The notes: generated by a model not told the origin, from the letters alone. Shown: positions 26,347 through 35,314, numbered from the stretch's first letter. The stretch: 64,000 nucleotides of DNA from Clostridium sp. AM22-11AC (GCF_003473545.1 NZ_QUCM01000005.1:186001-250000), one strand, 5' to 3'. Numbers and translations are program-made.

Positions 26347-27096
26347 ATGAAAAAATGGAAAAGTAAGTTATTTCCCGTAATCACACTGGCAGTGTGTCTG
26401 GGCCTTGCTGCCTGCGGTGGAGGGGCTGAAAGCGAAGGCAGCAGCGATGACCAGGAAGACTACGAAGAGACTGAAAACAGTGCTCCGGAGTCTTTTGAAG
26501 GAATGGTGAAGGATCCGGATATCACGGCAGTTTATGACATGTACTGGGGTACCTGGATCGGCGAAGATGACAGCGAACTGATCGTGGGTTTAAACGGCAG
26601 TGGGGAAGACCGCTTTGAATGGTACGACGAGGATGACAACCTGATGGCCAGCGGTTATATCCAGCTTGTGCCGGAGTATGAAGCAGACTATTTCTACAAT
26701 GAACATGATGGTTGGGCTCATCATGTCTGGCGGGATGAGGATGGGGCACTTCATATCGACTCCTTCGGTGTGTTTACCAAGAAACCTCTGGGGAGAGATG
26801 TAAGTGAAAGTGACTGTGAGGAATTGGCCGGGGTCTGGTTTTTAGATGGAGAGGCAGATGCGGCCAGTGTGATCGAGATCGAAAAGGATGGCAGTTGGAG
26901 CCTTTCAGAGCGCCCGGATGGTGACGGGGATCCGGCTGAAGTGGATTCAGGAATACTCCAGGTAAATGAGCGGGGCGATGATCAGTACTTTGCCGTTTCT
27001 GAGCAGTTTGACGATGTGTTTTATCCGATCACCTTAGCGGAACCGGGAGCTATGTACTGGGGATATACAAATGAATACTATGAAAGAAGTGAATGA
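26347..27096 (+). CDS. Putative lipoprotein 1 of tandem array
   Basis: A 249-residue exported lipoprotein without a recognised family. Signal with lipobox LAAC puts the lipidated Cys near residue 23. After an acidic Ser/Glu/Asp linker, two lipocalin-like beta units follow, each beginning with a G-x-W motif (YWGTWIGEDDSELIVGLNGS and LAGVWFLDGEADAASVIEIE). The second unit resembles that of lipoprotein 3 (both have GVW...DG...DG-x-WS...E-x-D-x-G). GGGAGGAATGCAGG precedes the ATG. Overlaps the start of the broken neighbour. Confidence 0.75.
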   Translation: MKKWKSKLFPVITLAVCLGLAACGGGAESEGSSDDQEDYEETENSAPESFEGMVKDPDITAVYDMYWGTWIGEDDSELIVGLNGSGEDRFEWYDEDDNLMASGYIQLVPEYEADYFYNEHDGWAHHVWRDEDGALHIDSFGVFTKKPLGRDVSESDCEELAGVWFLDGEADAASVIEIEKDGSWSLSERPDGDGDPAEVDSGILQVNERGDDQYFAVSEQFDDVFYPITLAEPGAMYWGYTNEYYERSE

Positions 27097-28078
27097 CCAG
27101 CAGAAAGAGATGGCCTTAAAAAAGAAAATATATTTGCTTCCTGTTCCGGCCTTGCTCCTGTGTCTGTATCTGGCAGCCTGAAGCAGCTTGGTTGATACAA
27201 GATCCTTCGGCTCCGCTTTACCGGACGGCTTGGAGCCGGTCACAGATATGGCTTCCCTTGATGGTACCTGGAGCATTGCCGGAACCACAAAGCTGTATTT
27301 TGACAGCAGCGGCGGCTATTATATCTATCGCGGATGTAATGGCCTTGGCGGCCGCGGAGAGTTTTCAGAAGTGGACGGCAGACCCATGATCGAGTTTAAC
27401 GGGAGAAGACATCCGTATTAGAGAAACGGATGGGAAAGACTGGGGAGAAAACCGTCTGAAAACAGCACTGGCTGAGGGCGAAAGCGCTAAGATCGATCTG
27501 GGAAAATATACGATGGCAGAACTGGGCAGAGGTTTTCAGGTTCAGTTTTACGGCGAGGATGAAAAGCCGGTCAATCCGAACTATGATCCTGATACTGCGA
27601 CGATCTGATCCCGAGTTAACGCATTCCTGTTTTGATGGGAGGAGCGCTGCCCTTTACCAACATGCAAAACCTTCGCACGGAAAATAATGAAGATGGAACA
27701 TACCGCTATGAGGATTTCACGCAGGATGGCCAGATCCTTGTGGTAAATACGGTAGAGCCGACCCGGTTCGTTCCGGAGGTCCAGGATCTGGAAGATTATC
27801 TGACAGCCTGCGCTTTTGCCTTAAGTGATACGGATACCTATGAACTGTTATCTGCAGAAGAAAATGAGGAATATACCGAGAACTTAACATACCCGGTGTA
27901 TATCGTAACGTATATCGCAGGTGAGAATGAGGATACCCGGAAATGGACGGTATTTGCTATGGATACGGACCGTTATACCTATCTTTACGGGTTCTGTGAG
28001 GCGGTGGATACGGAAGAAGATATGGATGAGATTTACCAAAGTATTTTTTCGCAGCTGTATCTGAGTGATGAAAATTAG
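27071..28078 (+). pseudogene. Putative lipoprotein 2 of array, disrupted at three points
   Basis: The frame opens at ATG 27071 (or 27080 or 27110) and encodes a lipoprotein signal ending LCLYLAA, where the next codon, expected to be the lipobox Cys, is TGA (27179-27181). The same frame continues with a G-x-W beta unit (SLDGTWSIAGTTKLYFDSSG) to TAG at 27419. Sense then continues in the next frame (DIRIRETDGKDWGEN, 27408-27605), stops at 27606, and a third segment in the first frame (27632-28078) encodes 148 residues ending SQLYLSDEN. Whether the last segment belonged to the same gene is inference. It could be expressed separately. Confidence 0.7.
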
Positions 28079-28091
28079 GGAGGGGTGACAC

Positions 28092-28967
28092 ATGAAGAAA
28101 AAAATGCCGTATGTTCTGGCGGGAATATTATTGATGATCAGTTTGATGTGTATGGCCTGCGGCAGCACACAGGAGGCAACTGCATTACCGGATGACGCAA
28201 ATGAAAGCATTCAGGATGAGGAAGATGAGGATCTGCAGAATGATCCGAACGATGGCCTGGGCGGTGATCTGAATGAGGACACAGTAAATGATTTCAGCGG
28301 CTTTGAGGGTATCTGGCTGGGAGAAGCGAACAACGATTACGATTACATGGAGTTTGATAGCGAGGGGAACTGGACCCTTTACTTAAGCGGAGAGGTCATG
28401 GATGAAGGGTATCTTCGTTATGAGCCGGAGTGGGAAGCTATTTATGCCTACAGCAACCGGGATGACTCCGGCAGCCGGATCGCTATGGAAGAAGGGCAGC
28501 TTTACAGCGCAGCCTATGGTTACTTTAACCCGGGCGAGGGTATGGAGTATCTCTGGTATAAAGATGGAGGAGAGTTTACGGAAGATGATGAGCCGGTTGC
28601 CTATGTGGAAAACGGATCGGGTGGAAGTGGAAATCAGAACGCACATCCGGATTCCTACTGGAGCTGGGATTCGGATCTTTGCCAGCGGAATGTTTCTGAA
28701 TTTGAGGGCGTCTGGTATTATGACGGCGATCTCTCGGCAGAGATGTATGTCGTGATTGATGGAAATGGAGACTGGAGTTATTACCAGCGCACTCCGGGTG
28801 CTGAGGCTGCAGAAATGGATCATGGCATATTCACTTATTCCACGGATGAAACAAGTACCTATTATGCGGATTCTACCGTATATGATGGCGTATCCTACAA
28901 GGTATTCGACTTTGACAGCGATATGCTCATATGGGGAGATGAAGGCGCTTATTACCGGATGGAGTGA
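28092..28967 (+). CDS. Putative lipoprotein 3 of tandem array
   Basis: An exported lipoprotein of 291 residues. Lipobox CMAC places the lipidated Cys near residue 19. An acidic linker (DEEDEDLQNDPNDG) leads to two G-x-W beta units (FEGIWLGEANNDYDYMEFD and FEGVWYYDGDLSAEMYVVID) joined by a Gly/Ser/Asn linker. Paralogous to lipoprotein 1. AGGGAGGGGTGACAC precedes the ATG. No enzyme motif is visible; very acidic overall. Confidence 0.75.
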   Translation: MKKKMPYVLAGILLMISLMCMACGSTQEATALPDDANESIQDEEDEDLQNDPNDGLGGDLNEDTVNDFSGFEGIWLGEANNDYDYMEFDSEGNWTLYLSGEVMDEGYLRYEPEWEAIYAYSNRDDSGSRIAMEEGQLYSAAYGYFNPGEGMEYLWYKDGGEFTEDDEPVAYVENGSGGSGNQNAHPDSYWSWDSDLCQRNVSEFEGVWYYDGDLSAEMYVVIDGNGDWSYYQRTPGAEAAEMDHGIFTYSTDETSTYYADSTVYDGVSYKVFDFDSDMLIWGDEGAYYRME

Positions 28968-28986
28968 TGGAAAGGAGGAGCAGAGT

Positions 28987-30126
28987 ATGAAGAAACGACA
29001 GATAAAGCGATTTTTCCTTACTGTGCCTGTAGTGCTTGGTCTTAGCCTAGTGGCCTGCGGTGCTTCCGGCAACGTGGCGGGTGATGACTGGCGGACCAGC
29101 GGTGTGGTGGCCGGCAGCGGAACGATTACCCACGATGGGCAAAGTGATGTTCTGGTCAGCTTTATTGATGAATATGGAGATAATCTTTCCACCATTACGA
29201 TCGGGGAGGAAGACCAGGATACTGCTGAGGAAACGGATCCGGCTATGAACCTGGAAGACTATGTGGGTCTCTGGGAATATCAGGGGGAGAACCGCTGGCT
29301 GCGCATCCACGATGATTCCACCTGGGAATTTGTAAATGACCAGGATGATGTGATTGAATCGGGTACGCTTTGGGTGGAAGAAAACGGAATTACGCTTCAC
29401 TTTGATGGAAGCGGTGACACCTTACAGCTTGATTTTACGGTCAGTGGCGATCTGATGGATCTTACCAATGGCGGAAGTCTGTTCCCGGTAGAAGCGATCC
29501 AGTCCAGCGTGCCTTATTTTACCAGAAATGGCCTGGAAATGAATGCCGAAGTGGAACTTGGTACATTCCTGTTAGCAAATGGCGCAAGCAGCTATTCCGG
29601 GGAAGGCAATGGCTACCGCCGGAGTGACTGCTATTGGGAAGTTACGAAAAAGGCGGATGATATCCATGACGGCATCCGTGATCTGCATTTTGACGCGATC
29701 TGCTATATTCCGGAAAGTGCAATTTCAACTGCTGCGAATGGGACGGTCGTTGTGTCCAGCGAACTGTACGATGCCTATACAGGCATGTGGCTGACAGCGG
29801 GATCAACGTTTAACAACAGCAGTCGCGGCGACAACTATTATCTTCACACCGTCAGCTGGAGAGGAAACAGCTATCTGATCGAATTCACCTATTCCACAGA
29901 CTGGAATTTCCAGGTAGGTGACTGGGGTGCGGTCCTGACTAAGAGTTATTCCGTCTATATGCCGGCCGACTACGATGGCCTTGTGTTCGCGGCTCAGGCG
30001 GAACCAGATACTTACCAGGAAAGTGCCAGAAAGATGCAGCTGGACAGCATTTTTCCGGAAGCCTGTGTTCTGGATCTTGATACCTTAGAACCGTACAGCA
30101 GTCTGTATTTCAGCCTTTGTGATTAA
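28987..30126 (+). CDS. Putative lipoprotein 4 of tandem array
   Basis: A 379-residue lipoprotein with lipobox LVAC (Cys near residue 21). One G-x-W unit (YVGLWEYQGENRWLRIHDDS) is followed by a second, larger beta-rich domain from about residue 180 with no family I recognise (RRSDCYWEVTKKADDIHDG, FNNSSRGDNYYLHTVSWRG). AAAGGAGGAGCAG lies just before the ATG at 28987; an in-frame ATG at 28756 overlaps lipoprotein 3 and would destroy the signal peptide. Thirteen bases separate it from the next gene. Confidence 0.75.
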   Translation: MKKRQIKRFFLTVPVVLGLSLVACGASGNVAGDDWRTSGVVAGSGTITHDGQSDVLVSFIDEYGDNLSTITIGEEDQDTAEETDPAMNLEDYVGLWEYQGENRWLRIHDDSTWEFVNDQDDVIESGTLWVEENGITLHFDGSGDTLQLDFTVSGDLMDLTNGGSLFPVEAIQSSVPYFTRNGLEMNAEVELGTFLLANGASSYSGEGNGYRRSDCYWEVTKKADDIHDGIRDLHFDAICYIPESAISTAANGTVVVSSELYDAYTGMWLTAGSTFNNSSRGDNYYLHTVSWRGNSYLIEFTYSTDWNFQVGDWGAVLTKSYSVYMPADYDGLVFAAQAEPDTYQESARKMQLDSIFPEACVLDLDTLEPYSSLYFSLCD

Positions 30127-30138
30127 GGGGGGAGTTTT

Positions 30139-31119
30139 ATGAAGAAAAAAAATAGAGCTTCCGTTTCCTCCAAACCGATAAAGATGACAGATGCAGAGCT
30201 GTCAAAAAAGCTGGGACATTATCAGGCAATGTCCGTCATCTGGTTCTGGGTGGGAGTGGTTGGCGCAGTGAGCGGTGCCATTTTCTATTTTGTGTTGCAG
30301 AATAAGGCACTCAAATCGCTCCTTGTGGCAGTGCTGTTTTTTGGCGGCATTTTCTGCGCATACTTTTTCAGCGGTGGGGCACAGAAAAAACTGAAAGTCC
30401 TGATGCAGGAGCAGATGGGAGACTTTTTCCGCGCAGAGTGGGAAAAGGCTTTTGGGCCGGATATCCACACCCAGGAAATGCGCATTGATGAACCGTTCAT
30501 GAGGGCGCATCATCTGCTGGACGGCAAATGGGAGGAGTGCACCGTGGAGAACTTCCACGAGGGCGATCATGGTGGCATACATTTTTCTGCCGCTAATGTA
30601 CAGCTGGATCATGTGTACCAGAGAGGATGTTCGCACGATGGCTATGAAACCTGCAGGAAAATGGTCTTTAAGGGCATCGTCCTTCGCTGCAGGACATGGG
30701 TTCCGGTTCCCTCGCCCGTTCTTGCTAATGTGCGGACGGAGGATAGTCCATGCGGTGTATTGACGGGCAATAATATCTTTGACTGCAGATTCTGCGTCAC
30801 GGCAAACAGCAAGCAGGATGCCGCGTGTCGTCTTACCCCGCGGTTCATCGATTTTTTGACGAAGTTTGATCGGGATGTGGAAGGGCAGATCTTGAGTTTT
30901 TGCTGGGAGGGAAAGATCTTTTCCCTGGTATTGGAAACGGATTTCGGTATTGCAACTATAGCGAGCAGCGTAGACCTGAGTGACCTGGATGCGGCGCGTC
31001 GAAGCTACATCCGATCTTTAAAGGAACTGGGCAGCGTGCTGGACCGCCTGATCGAGGGTCCCGCTTTAACCGACGTGGTGGAAAGGGAAGAATATGGCAG
31101 AACAGAAAATGACAGATGA
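30139..31119 (+). CDS. Membrane protein, probable DUF3137 family
   Basis: A 326-residue protein with two adjacent membrane helices (about residues 32-52 and 58-76) followed by a large soluble domain. The order of hydrophobic hairpin, amphipathic stretch, then a beta-rich region (FSAANVQLDHVYQ, VFKGIVLRCRTWV, FCWEGKIFSLVLE) resembles DUF3137 proteins, whose function is unknown. GGGGGGAG precedes the ATG. It follows the lipoproteins at operon distance and its end overlaps the next gene by 26 bases. Confidence 0.6.
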   Translation: MKKKNRASVSSKPIKMTDAELSKKLGHYQAMSVIWFWVGVVGAVSGAIFYFVLQNKALKSLLVAVLFFGGIFCAYFFSGGAQKKLKVLMQEQMGDFFRAEWEKAFGPDIHTQEMRIDEPFMRAHHLLDGKWEECTVENFHEGDHGGIHFSAANVQLDHVYQRGCSHDGYETCRKMVFKGIVLRCRTWVPVPSPVLANVRTEDSPCGVLTGNNIFDCRFCVTANSKQDAACRLTPRFIDFLTKFDRDVEGQILSFCWEGKIFSLVLETDFGIATIASSVDLSDLDAARRSYIRSLKELGSVLDRLIEGPALTDVVEREEYGRTENDR

Positions 31120-31480
31120 GCAGTTATCACAGGAACCGCATAAGCGCAATGGCGGCAGGGCTGGTGGAACGCTTCTTTCGCTGCTTTGCGGAACCATGCT
31201 GTTTTCGCTCTGCTCTCAATCGGTAGCTGCCGCAGCCGGCACACAAACAGGAAGCAGCATAATCGTAAGCACAAGTAATTTGTGTGAACATCAGCCGGAG
31301 CATGACGATGAATGCGGCTACTCTGAAGGAACAACAGGAACAGCCTGCAGTCACGAGAACACAGACGATTGCTATACGGAAGTGCTCAAGTGCGTCCATA
31401 AACATGATGATGAATGTGGCTATTCCCCCGCTACCAGGGGAACACCATGCGAATTTGCATGGGATGGAAAAGAAAAATAA
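31094..31480 (+). CDS. Small exported Cys/His repeat protein
   Basis: A 128-residue protein. A charged N-terminus leads to one hydrophobic segment (about 26-50) ending in VAAAAG, a likely signal peptide. The mature part holds two copies of an HDDECGYS...GT-x-C unit (EHDDECGYSEGTTGTAC and KHDDECGYSPATRGTPC), a Cys/His repeat seen in large clostridial surface proteins. It may be the truncated remnant of such a protein, or a small metal-binding one. GGGAAGA precedes the ATG. Confidence 0.6.
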   Translation: MAEQKMTDEQLSQEPHKRNGGRAGGTLLSLLCGTMLFSLCSQSVAAAAGTQTGSSIIVSTSNLCEHQPEHDDECGYSEGTTGTACSHENTDDCYTEVLKCVHKHDDECGYSPATRGTPCEFAWDGKEK

Positions 31481-31512
31481 ATCAGCCGGAATATAAATGG
31501 TCGGAGGTGTGT

Positions 31513-32037
31513 ATGAAAAGAGTTAAAATCCTGGTGTGTGGGTTTAGCCTTGCGATTGCACTGGTAGCGTTGCCGTTCCCGTATATAGACGATATCACAT
31601 CGGGCCTCGGCTTCAGCATTGCTGCAGTGCTTTTTGCCTGGCTTGGTATTCTGGAAAGGAGAGGAGCAAAAAATGGTTACAAACGTGATGTGCGGTTATA
31701 TTCAGCCAGTACCATGATGAAAGTGGTGCATGTGGAAGAGTCTGAATATGACAGGTGGGAGGATCAGCCGGATGGAAGTTCAAAGCTGCGCCGCGAAAAG
31801 GCATATCTTCCAACTTACGAATATTCGGTGAATGGAAAAACATACCGGTACCTCAGTTTTCAGTCGGTTTCCAGTAAACGAGATGTGGGAAAGCAGGTGG
31901 TTGGATATTATAAGCCAGACCGGCCGGATCTCATCACGGAAAACCGCCCAAGAAAGCCAGTGTTTGGTGGATTCTTATATTTCTACGGTGCTGCGATCTG
32001 TCTGTTTTTCGGCATTGTGACATTTACTGGAATGTGA
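31513..32037 (+). CDS. Membrane protein, DUF3592-like
   Basis: A 174-residue protein with membrane helices at about residues 5-22 and 28-45 and at the C-terminus (GGFLYFYGAAICLFFGIVTF), flanking an exterior domain with YLPTYEYSVNGKTYRYLS and KQVVGYYKPDRPDL, the pattern of DUF3592. Function unknown. GGAGG is five bases before the ATG at 31513; an upstream in-frame ATG at 31414 overlaps the preceding gene and has no ribosome site. It is the last gene of the envelope cluster. Confidence 0.65.
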   Translation: MKRVKILVCGFSLAIALVALPFPYIDDITSGLGFSIAAVLFAWLGILERRGAKNGYKRDVRLYSASTMMKVVHVEESEYDRWEDQPDGSSKLRREKAYLPTYEYSVNGKTYRYLSFQSVSSKRDVGKQVVGYYKPDRPDLITENRPRKPVFGGFLYFYGAAICLFFGIVTFTGM

Positions 32038-32153
32038 TGACCAGATGTTGATATCATATAGGGCGCGACTTATAGTAATATATTCCTGTAATATTTTAAT
32101 GAAGCATTAAACAACTTTTTTGACGAACGCACATTATTTTGTTGTAATTTAAT

Positions 32154-32421
32154 GTGTGGGAGGACGATTTTTACCTTTTGCAGCGTAAGTACGGACGTGG
32201 AATCTATTCCCACGATACCGCACTGTACCTGCTGGGTTATTCGGACCGTACCCCGGCGAAATATACGATGACCTTTCCGAAAGGCTACAATGCGCCGTCT
32301 CTGAAGCTATGAAACGCTATGCGGCCTCCAAAGACAAAAATATTCACAAACTGATGAAGTACGCAGATCAGCTTCGCGTGAAGCCGGTAGGGATCTCATA
32401 TGGATGGAAACTCTTGCACGC
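32154..32421 (+). pseudogene. AbiEi-type antitoxin remnant
   Basis: Two pieces of an AbiEi antitoxin (type IV toxin-antitoxin) are visible. From 32154: WEDDFYLLQRKYGRGIYSHD, then TALYLLGYSDRTPAKYTMTF and PKGYNAPSLKL with a stop at 32310. From about 32309 in another frame: MKRYAASKDKNIHKLMKYAD and QLRVKPV, then a further shift to METLA near 32404. The N-terminal winged helix and the middle are missing, and no AbiEii toxin follows. The AbiEi core residues match what I know of the family. The rest of the gap 32038-32614 holds a 32-codon frame at 32404-32502 and otherwise nothing recognisable. Confidence 0.75.
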
Positions 32422-32556
32422 TTTAACGTAAAGTATCGACATTTGCCATCAGAAAGATTTGCTGATGAATATGCAATTCGGGAATTATCGCAATACCTGT
32501 AAAATATGCGGATGCGGCAGCCTTTATCGATGGTCGTATGAATTTTGGCATAACGC

Positions 32557-32599
32557 TTGATATATTAGCTAATTTAACATATAATAGAATTAGCTAATA
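32557..32599 (+). promoter_or_regulatory. Promoter-operator of the Phd/PIN pair
   Basis: TTGATA (32557-32562), a 17-bp spacer, TATAAT (32580-32585). Two copies of the palindrome TTAGCTAA flank the -10 region in inverted orientation: TATTAGCTAAT (32563-32573) in the spacer and ATTAGCTAATA (32589-32599) at the start site, 26 bp apart. This is the usual arrangement for autoregulation by an antitoxin. Confidence 0.8.
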
Positions 32600-32614
32600 A
32601 AGAGAGGTGATTTT

Positions 32615-32851
32615 ATGATTACTGCTACCGCAACAGCAATGCAGAATAATTTTGGTCGTTACCTGAACCTTGTGATGTCTGGACAGGAAATTATCGTAAC
32701 AAAGAATGGAAAAGAAGTTGGAAGGTTTATTCCAAAAGAGGCTGCTGTATCTTACCTGACAGATTCTCTTACAGGAATTCTAAAAGAAAAAAATGACCTG
32801 GCTAAGATTAAAGAGGAGGATTTGAAAGCAAAGTATGGTATTGTTGATTGA
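32615..32851 (+). CDS. Phd/YefM-type antitoxin
   Basis: A 78-residue antitoxin of the type II Phd family, expected to neutralise the adjacent PIN toxin and repress their shared promoter. The N-terminal dimerisation and DNA-binding part reads ATAMQNNFGRYLNLVMSGQE and IIVTKNGKEVGRFIPKE; the C-terminal 25 residues are the toxin-binding tail. GAGAGGTG precedes the ATG. The toxin gene begins 17 bases before its stop. Confidence 0.88.
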   Translation: MITATATAMQNNFGRYLNLVMSGQEIIVTKNGKEVGRFIPKEAAVSYLTDSLTGILKEKNDLAKIKEEDLKAKYGIVD

Positions 32852-33242
32852 TGCCAATATACTACTGGATGTTCTGATGAATCGCCAGGAATTTGTAACT
32901 GATTCTTCCATGATTTGGAAACTCTGTGAAACTGAACAGGCAAAAGGATATATTTCCGTGCTGACCTATGCAAATATAATGTATATAATGAGAAAACAGT
33001 TAACACCAGAAAAGATTGAGGAAGTATTTCATAAGCTGAATTTGATTTTTGAGTTTGCAGATTTTAGTCCGATTATTTTGGAAAAATCCGTGAATATGAA
33101 ATGGCCAGACTTCGAAGATGCGGTACAAAGTGCAACTGCGGAAGCGATTCATGCTGACTATATAGTAACGCGAAATATAAAAGATTTTGTGAAAAGCAAG
33201 GTTGTTGCATTTACACCGGGCGAATTGTTGGCAAGATTATAA
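32835..33242 (+). CDS. PIN-domain toxin
   Basis: Predicted Mg-dependent ribonuclease of 135 residues, VapC-like. The acidic PIN residues are recognisable: LIDANILLDVL near the N-terminus, WPDFEDAVQSATAE in the middle, and IVTRNIKDF, where Asp/Asn complete the site. Frame overlaps the antitoxin by 17 bases, typical of toxin-antitoxin coupling. It appears intact, in contrast to the AbiEi remnant beside it. Confidence 0.87.
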   Translation: MVLLIDANILLDVLMNRQEFVTDSSMIWKLCETEQAKGYISVLTYANIMYIMRKQLTPEKIEEVFHKLNLIFEFADFSPIILEKSVNMKWPDFEDAVQSATAEAIHADYIVTRNIKDFVKSKVVAFTPGELLARL

Positions 33243-33259
33243 AAATATTGATAAAATAG

Positions 33260-33290
33260 AGCAAGGGCGGAAAGATGCGTCCTTGCTTTT
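33260..33290 (+). terminator. Terminator after the PIN toxin
   Basis: AGCAAGGGCG (33260-33269) pairs with CGTCCTTGCT (33278-33287) with one G-T pair, followed by TTT. Confidence 0.8.
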
Positions 33291-33372
33291 CTAATCCTTT
33301 GTGATATGTGTGTTCCACAGAAGCCCTATTTAAGTTTGGAGCTGGAATTTCATATTTTTGTGGAAAATGAGA

Positions 33373-34029
33373 TCAGGACTGCTTTAGCGCTCTTGGCAGG
33401 TTCCAGCAATAATGAGTAGCCAAAAGCCGGATGGCAATGACCAAAGCAGCGCTTGTGATCATGGCAATATCATTATTCACAGGGCTGGAAAGCAGGAAGG
33501 AATAACAGATCCCACCTGCAATGGAAGCACATGCATAAACATGTTTTTTCAGGATATAAGGGGTCTGCCTTGCCATAATATCCCTTAAAAGTCCGCCGCC
33601 TACACCGGTAAGCACACCTAAGAAAACGGAGAGAAAATGATAATCCCCGTATCCTGCCATTACAGCCGTATCAATCCCGGTTACTGTAAAAGCAGCCAGT
33701 CCAATGGCATCGAAGATATTCATCAGCTTTTCATAGGTGACGATACAGTCACCTTCCAGGAAATGCTGGTTCATACGGATGACGATAAAAAGGACCATGA
33801 CAGTAATAAATGCCATGATCGTGTAGATCGGGTTTGTAAAGAGGCTGGGAGGAACGATCCCTAAAAGGATGTCCCTCATCATACCGCCTCCAACTGCCGT
33901 TGTAACACCTAATACAATGATCCCCAAAAGATCAAGGTTCTGCCGGATCGCCACCATTGCGCCGGAGGACGCAAAGGCAATGGTACCTACAGCCTCGATG
34001 AGAAAGAAGATCGAAATAGAATTCCCCAT
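33373..34029 (-). CDS. TRIC-type cation channel / YicG-like membrane protein
   Basis: A 218-residue protein of the bacterial TRIC (UPF0126) family, which form homotrimeric cation channels in the characterised homologues. Two repeats of three helices each plus one are visible, each with a glycine signature: AVGGGMMRDILLG in the first half and GVGGGLLRDIMARQ in the second. It starts 21 bases after the asnA stop on the same strand, so it is probably co-transcribed with asnA. Confidence 0.88.
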   Translation of the reverse strand: MGNSISIFFLIEAVGTIAFASSGAMVAIRQNLDLLGIIVLGVTTAVGGGMMRDILLGIVPPSLFTNPIYTIMAFITVMVLFIVIRMNQHFLEGDCIVTYEKLMNIFDAIGLAAFTVTGIDTAVMAGYGDYHFLSVFLGVLTGVGGGLLRDIMARQTPYILKKHVYACASIAGGICYSFLLSSPVNNDIAMITSAALVIAIRLLATHYCWNLPRALKQS

Positions 34030-34050
34030 AAATGATCGGCTCTCCTGTGA

Positions 34051-35058
34051 TTACAGTAAGTAAATTTTGTGCTTCTTGCAGGTGTCACGCATTTCTTTAG
34101 GCCAGATACTTGCCTGTACTTCTCCGATGTGGGCTCTGTCAAGTAAAAGCATGCACAGACGGGACTGTCCGATACCGCCGCCGATGGTATATGGAAGCTC
34201 GCCGTTTAAAAGCATTTTGTGGTATGGAAGTTCCATACGGTCCATGCAGCCGGATTTTTCAAGCTGTTCTCTTAAGGAAACTTCATCAACACGGATACCC
34301 ATACTGGAGATCTCAAGAGCGCAGTTTAAGGTTGGATACCAGAAAAGAATATCACCGTTTAATTTCCAGTCATCATAGTCCGGTGCGCGGCCGTCATGCG
34401 GCTTTCCGCTTGCCAGTTTGTCACCGATCTGCATTAAGAATACGCAGCCGTGTTCTTTGGTGATCAGGTTTTCACGTTCCTTTGGTGTTTTGTCCGGATA
34501 CAGTGCTTCCAGTTCGCTGGTGGTGATAAAGAAAATATCATCTGGAAGCTGGTTTACAGCCTGTGGATATTTGTACCATACTTCATGCTGCATGTGCTTA
34601 ATGATCTTAAAGATCAGGCGTACAGTATCCTTTAAGGTCTTTTCATTGCGGTCTTCTTTGTTGATGACTTTCTCCCAGTCCCACTGGTCTACGTAGCAGG
34701 AGTGGAGATTGTCCAGTTCCTCATCTCTGCGGATCGCGTTCATGTTGGTGTAAAGACCTTCACCTGGCTGGAAACCATATTCTTTTAATGCCATACGTTT
34801 CCACTTTGCAAGGGAGTGTACTACTTCCATAGTCTCACCGGGGATAGCAGCCATATCAAAAGACACAGGGCGTTCTACGCCGTTTAAGTTGTCGTTTAAA
34901 CCGCTGCTCTTTTCTACGAACAGAGGTGCGGAAATACGCTCCAGATGCATTTCGCGTCCCATTTCTTTCTGAAAGGTATCGCGGATATATTTAATGGCAT
35001 CCTGGGTCTCACGTATATCCAGACGGGGATCATAGTGTTCCGGTATAATCAGTTCCAT
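34051..35058 (-). CDS. asnA: Aspartate-ammonia ligase (asparagine synthetase A)
   Basis: Ammonia-dependent asparagine synthetase, a relative of class II aminoacyl-tRNA synthetases. The 335 residues contain [42 protein letters not shown]-like [28 protein letters not shown] and the C-terminal [15 protein letters not shown]. The start at 35058 is preceded by AGGAGG; the longer frame up to 35286 adds unrelated, low-quality residues. Length matches the E. coli protein (about 330). Confidence 0.95.
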   Translation of the reverse strand: MELIIPEHYDPRLDIRETQDAIKYIRDTFQKEMGREMHLERISAPLFVEKSSGLNDNLNGVERPVSFDMAAIPGETMEVVHSLAKWKRMALKEYGFQPGEGLYTNMNAIRRDEELDNLHSCYVDQWDWEKVINKEDRNEKTLKDTVRLIFKIIKHMQHEVWYKYPQAVNQLPDDIFFITTSELEALYPDKTPKERENLITKEHGCVFLMQIGDKLASGKPHDGRAPDYDDWKLNGDILFWYPTLNCALEISSMGIRVDEVSLREQLEKSGCMDRMELPYHKMLLNGELPYTIGGGIGQSRLCMLLLDRAHIGEVQASIWPKEMRDTCKKHKIYLL

Positions 35059-35314
35059 TGGTATTTTCCTCCTGAGAAATGTTATGTACTCCCGGAAAAT
35101 GGGAGAAACATACAATACGTACATGGTAACATTATTACAAAGAAGCTTCAAGTGAAATTTGATAATAATGGCAAAGGTTTTATGAAAATTTGTTCCTGTA
35201 AAAAGTGCCATATGGCATTTTTTATTTTTCCTTTTTGTGTATACTGATGTTAGAGACAGAAATAAAGCAGAAAATGTATAAAACATGGGAAATCAATGGG
35301 AGGAAGTATAAACG

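Noticed and set aside
27179..27181. TGA as a selenocysteine codon in the lipobox
   Set aside because: The gene has further frameshifts, and no clear SECIS-like hairpin was seen directly after the codon.
28756..28986. Upstream extension of lipoprotein 4
   Set aside because: Overlaps lipoprotein 3 in another frame and would bury the signal peptide; the ATG at 28987 has a strong ribosome site.
35206..35217. Palindrome TGCCATATGGCA followed by T-run upstream of deoB as a terminator
   Set aside because: There is no room for a loop in the perfect palindrome, and no gene on the plus strand ends there; it may be a protein-binding site at most.
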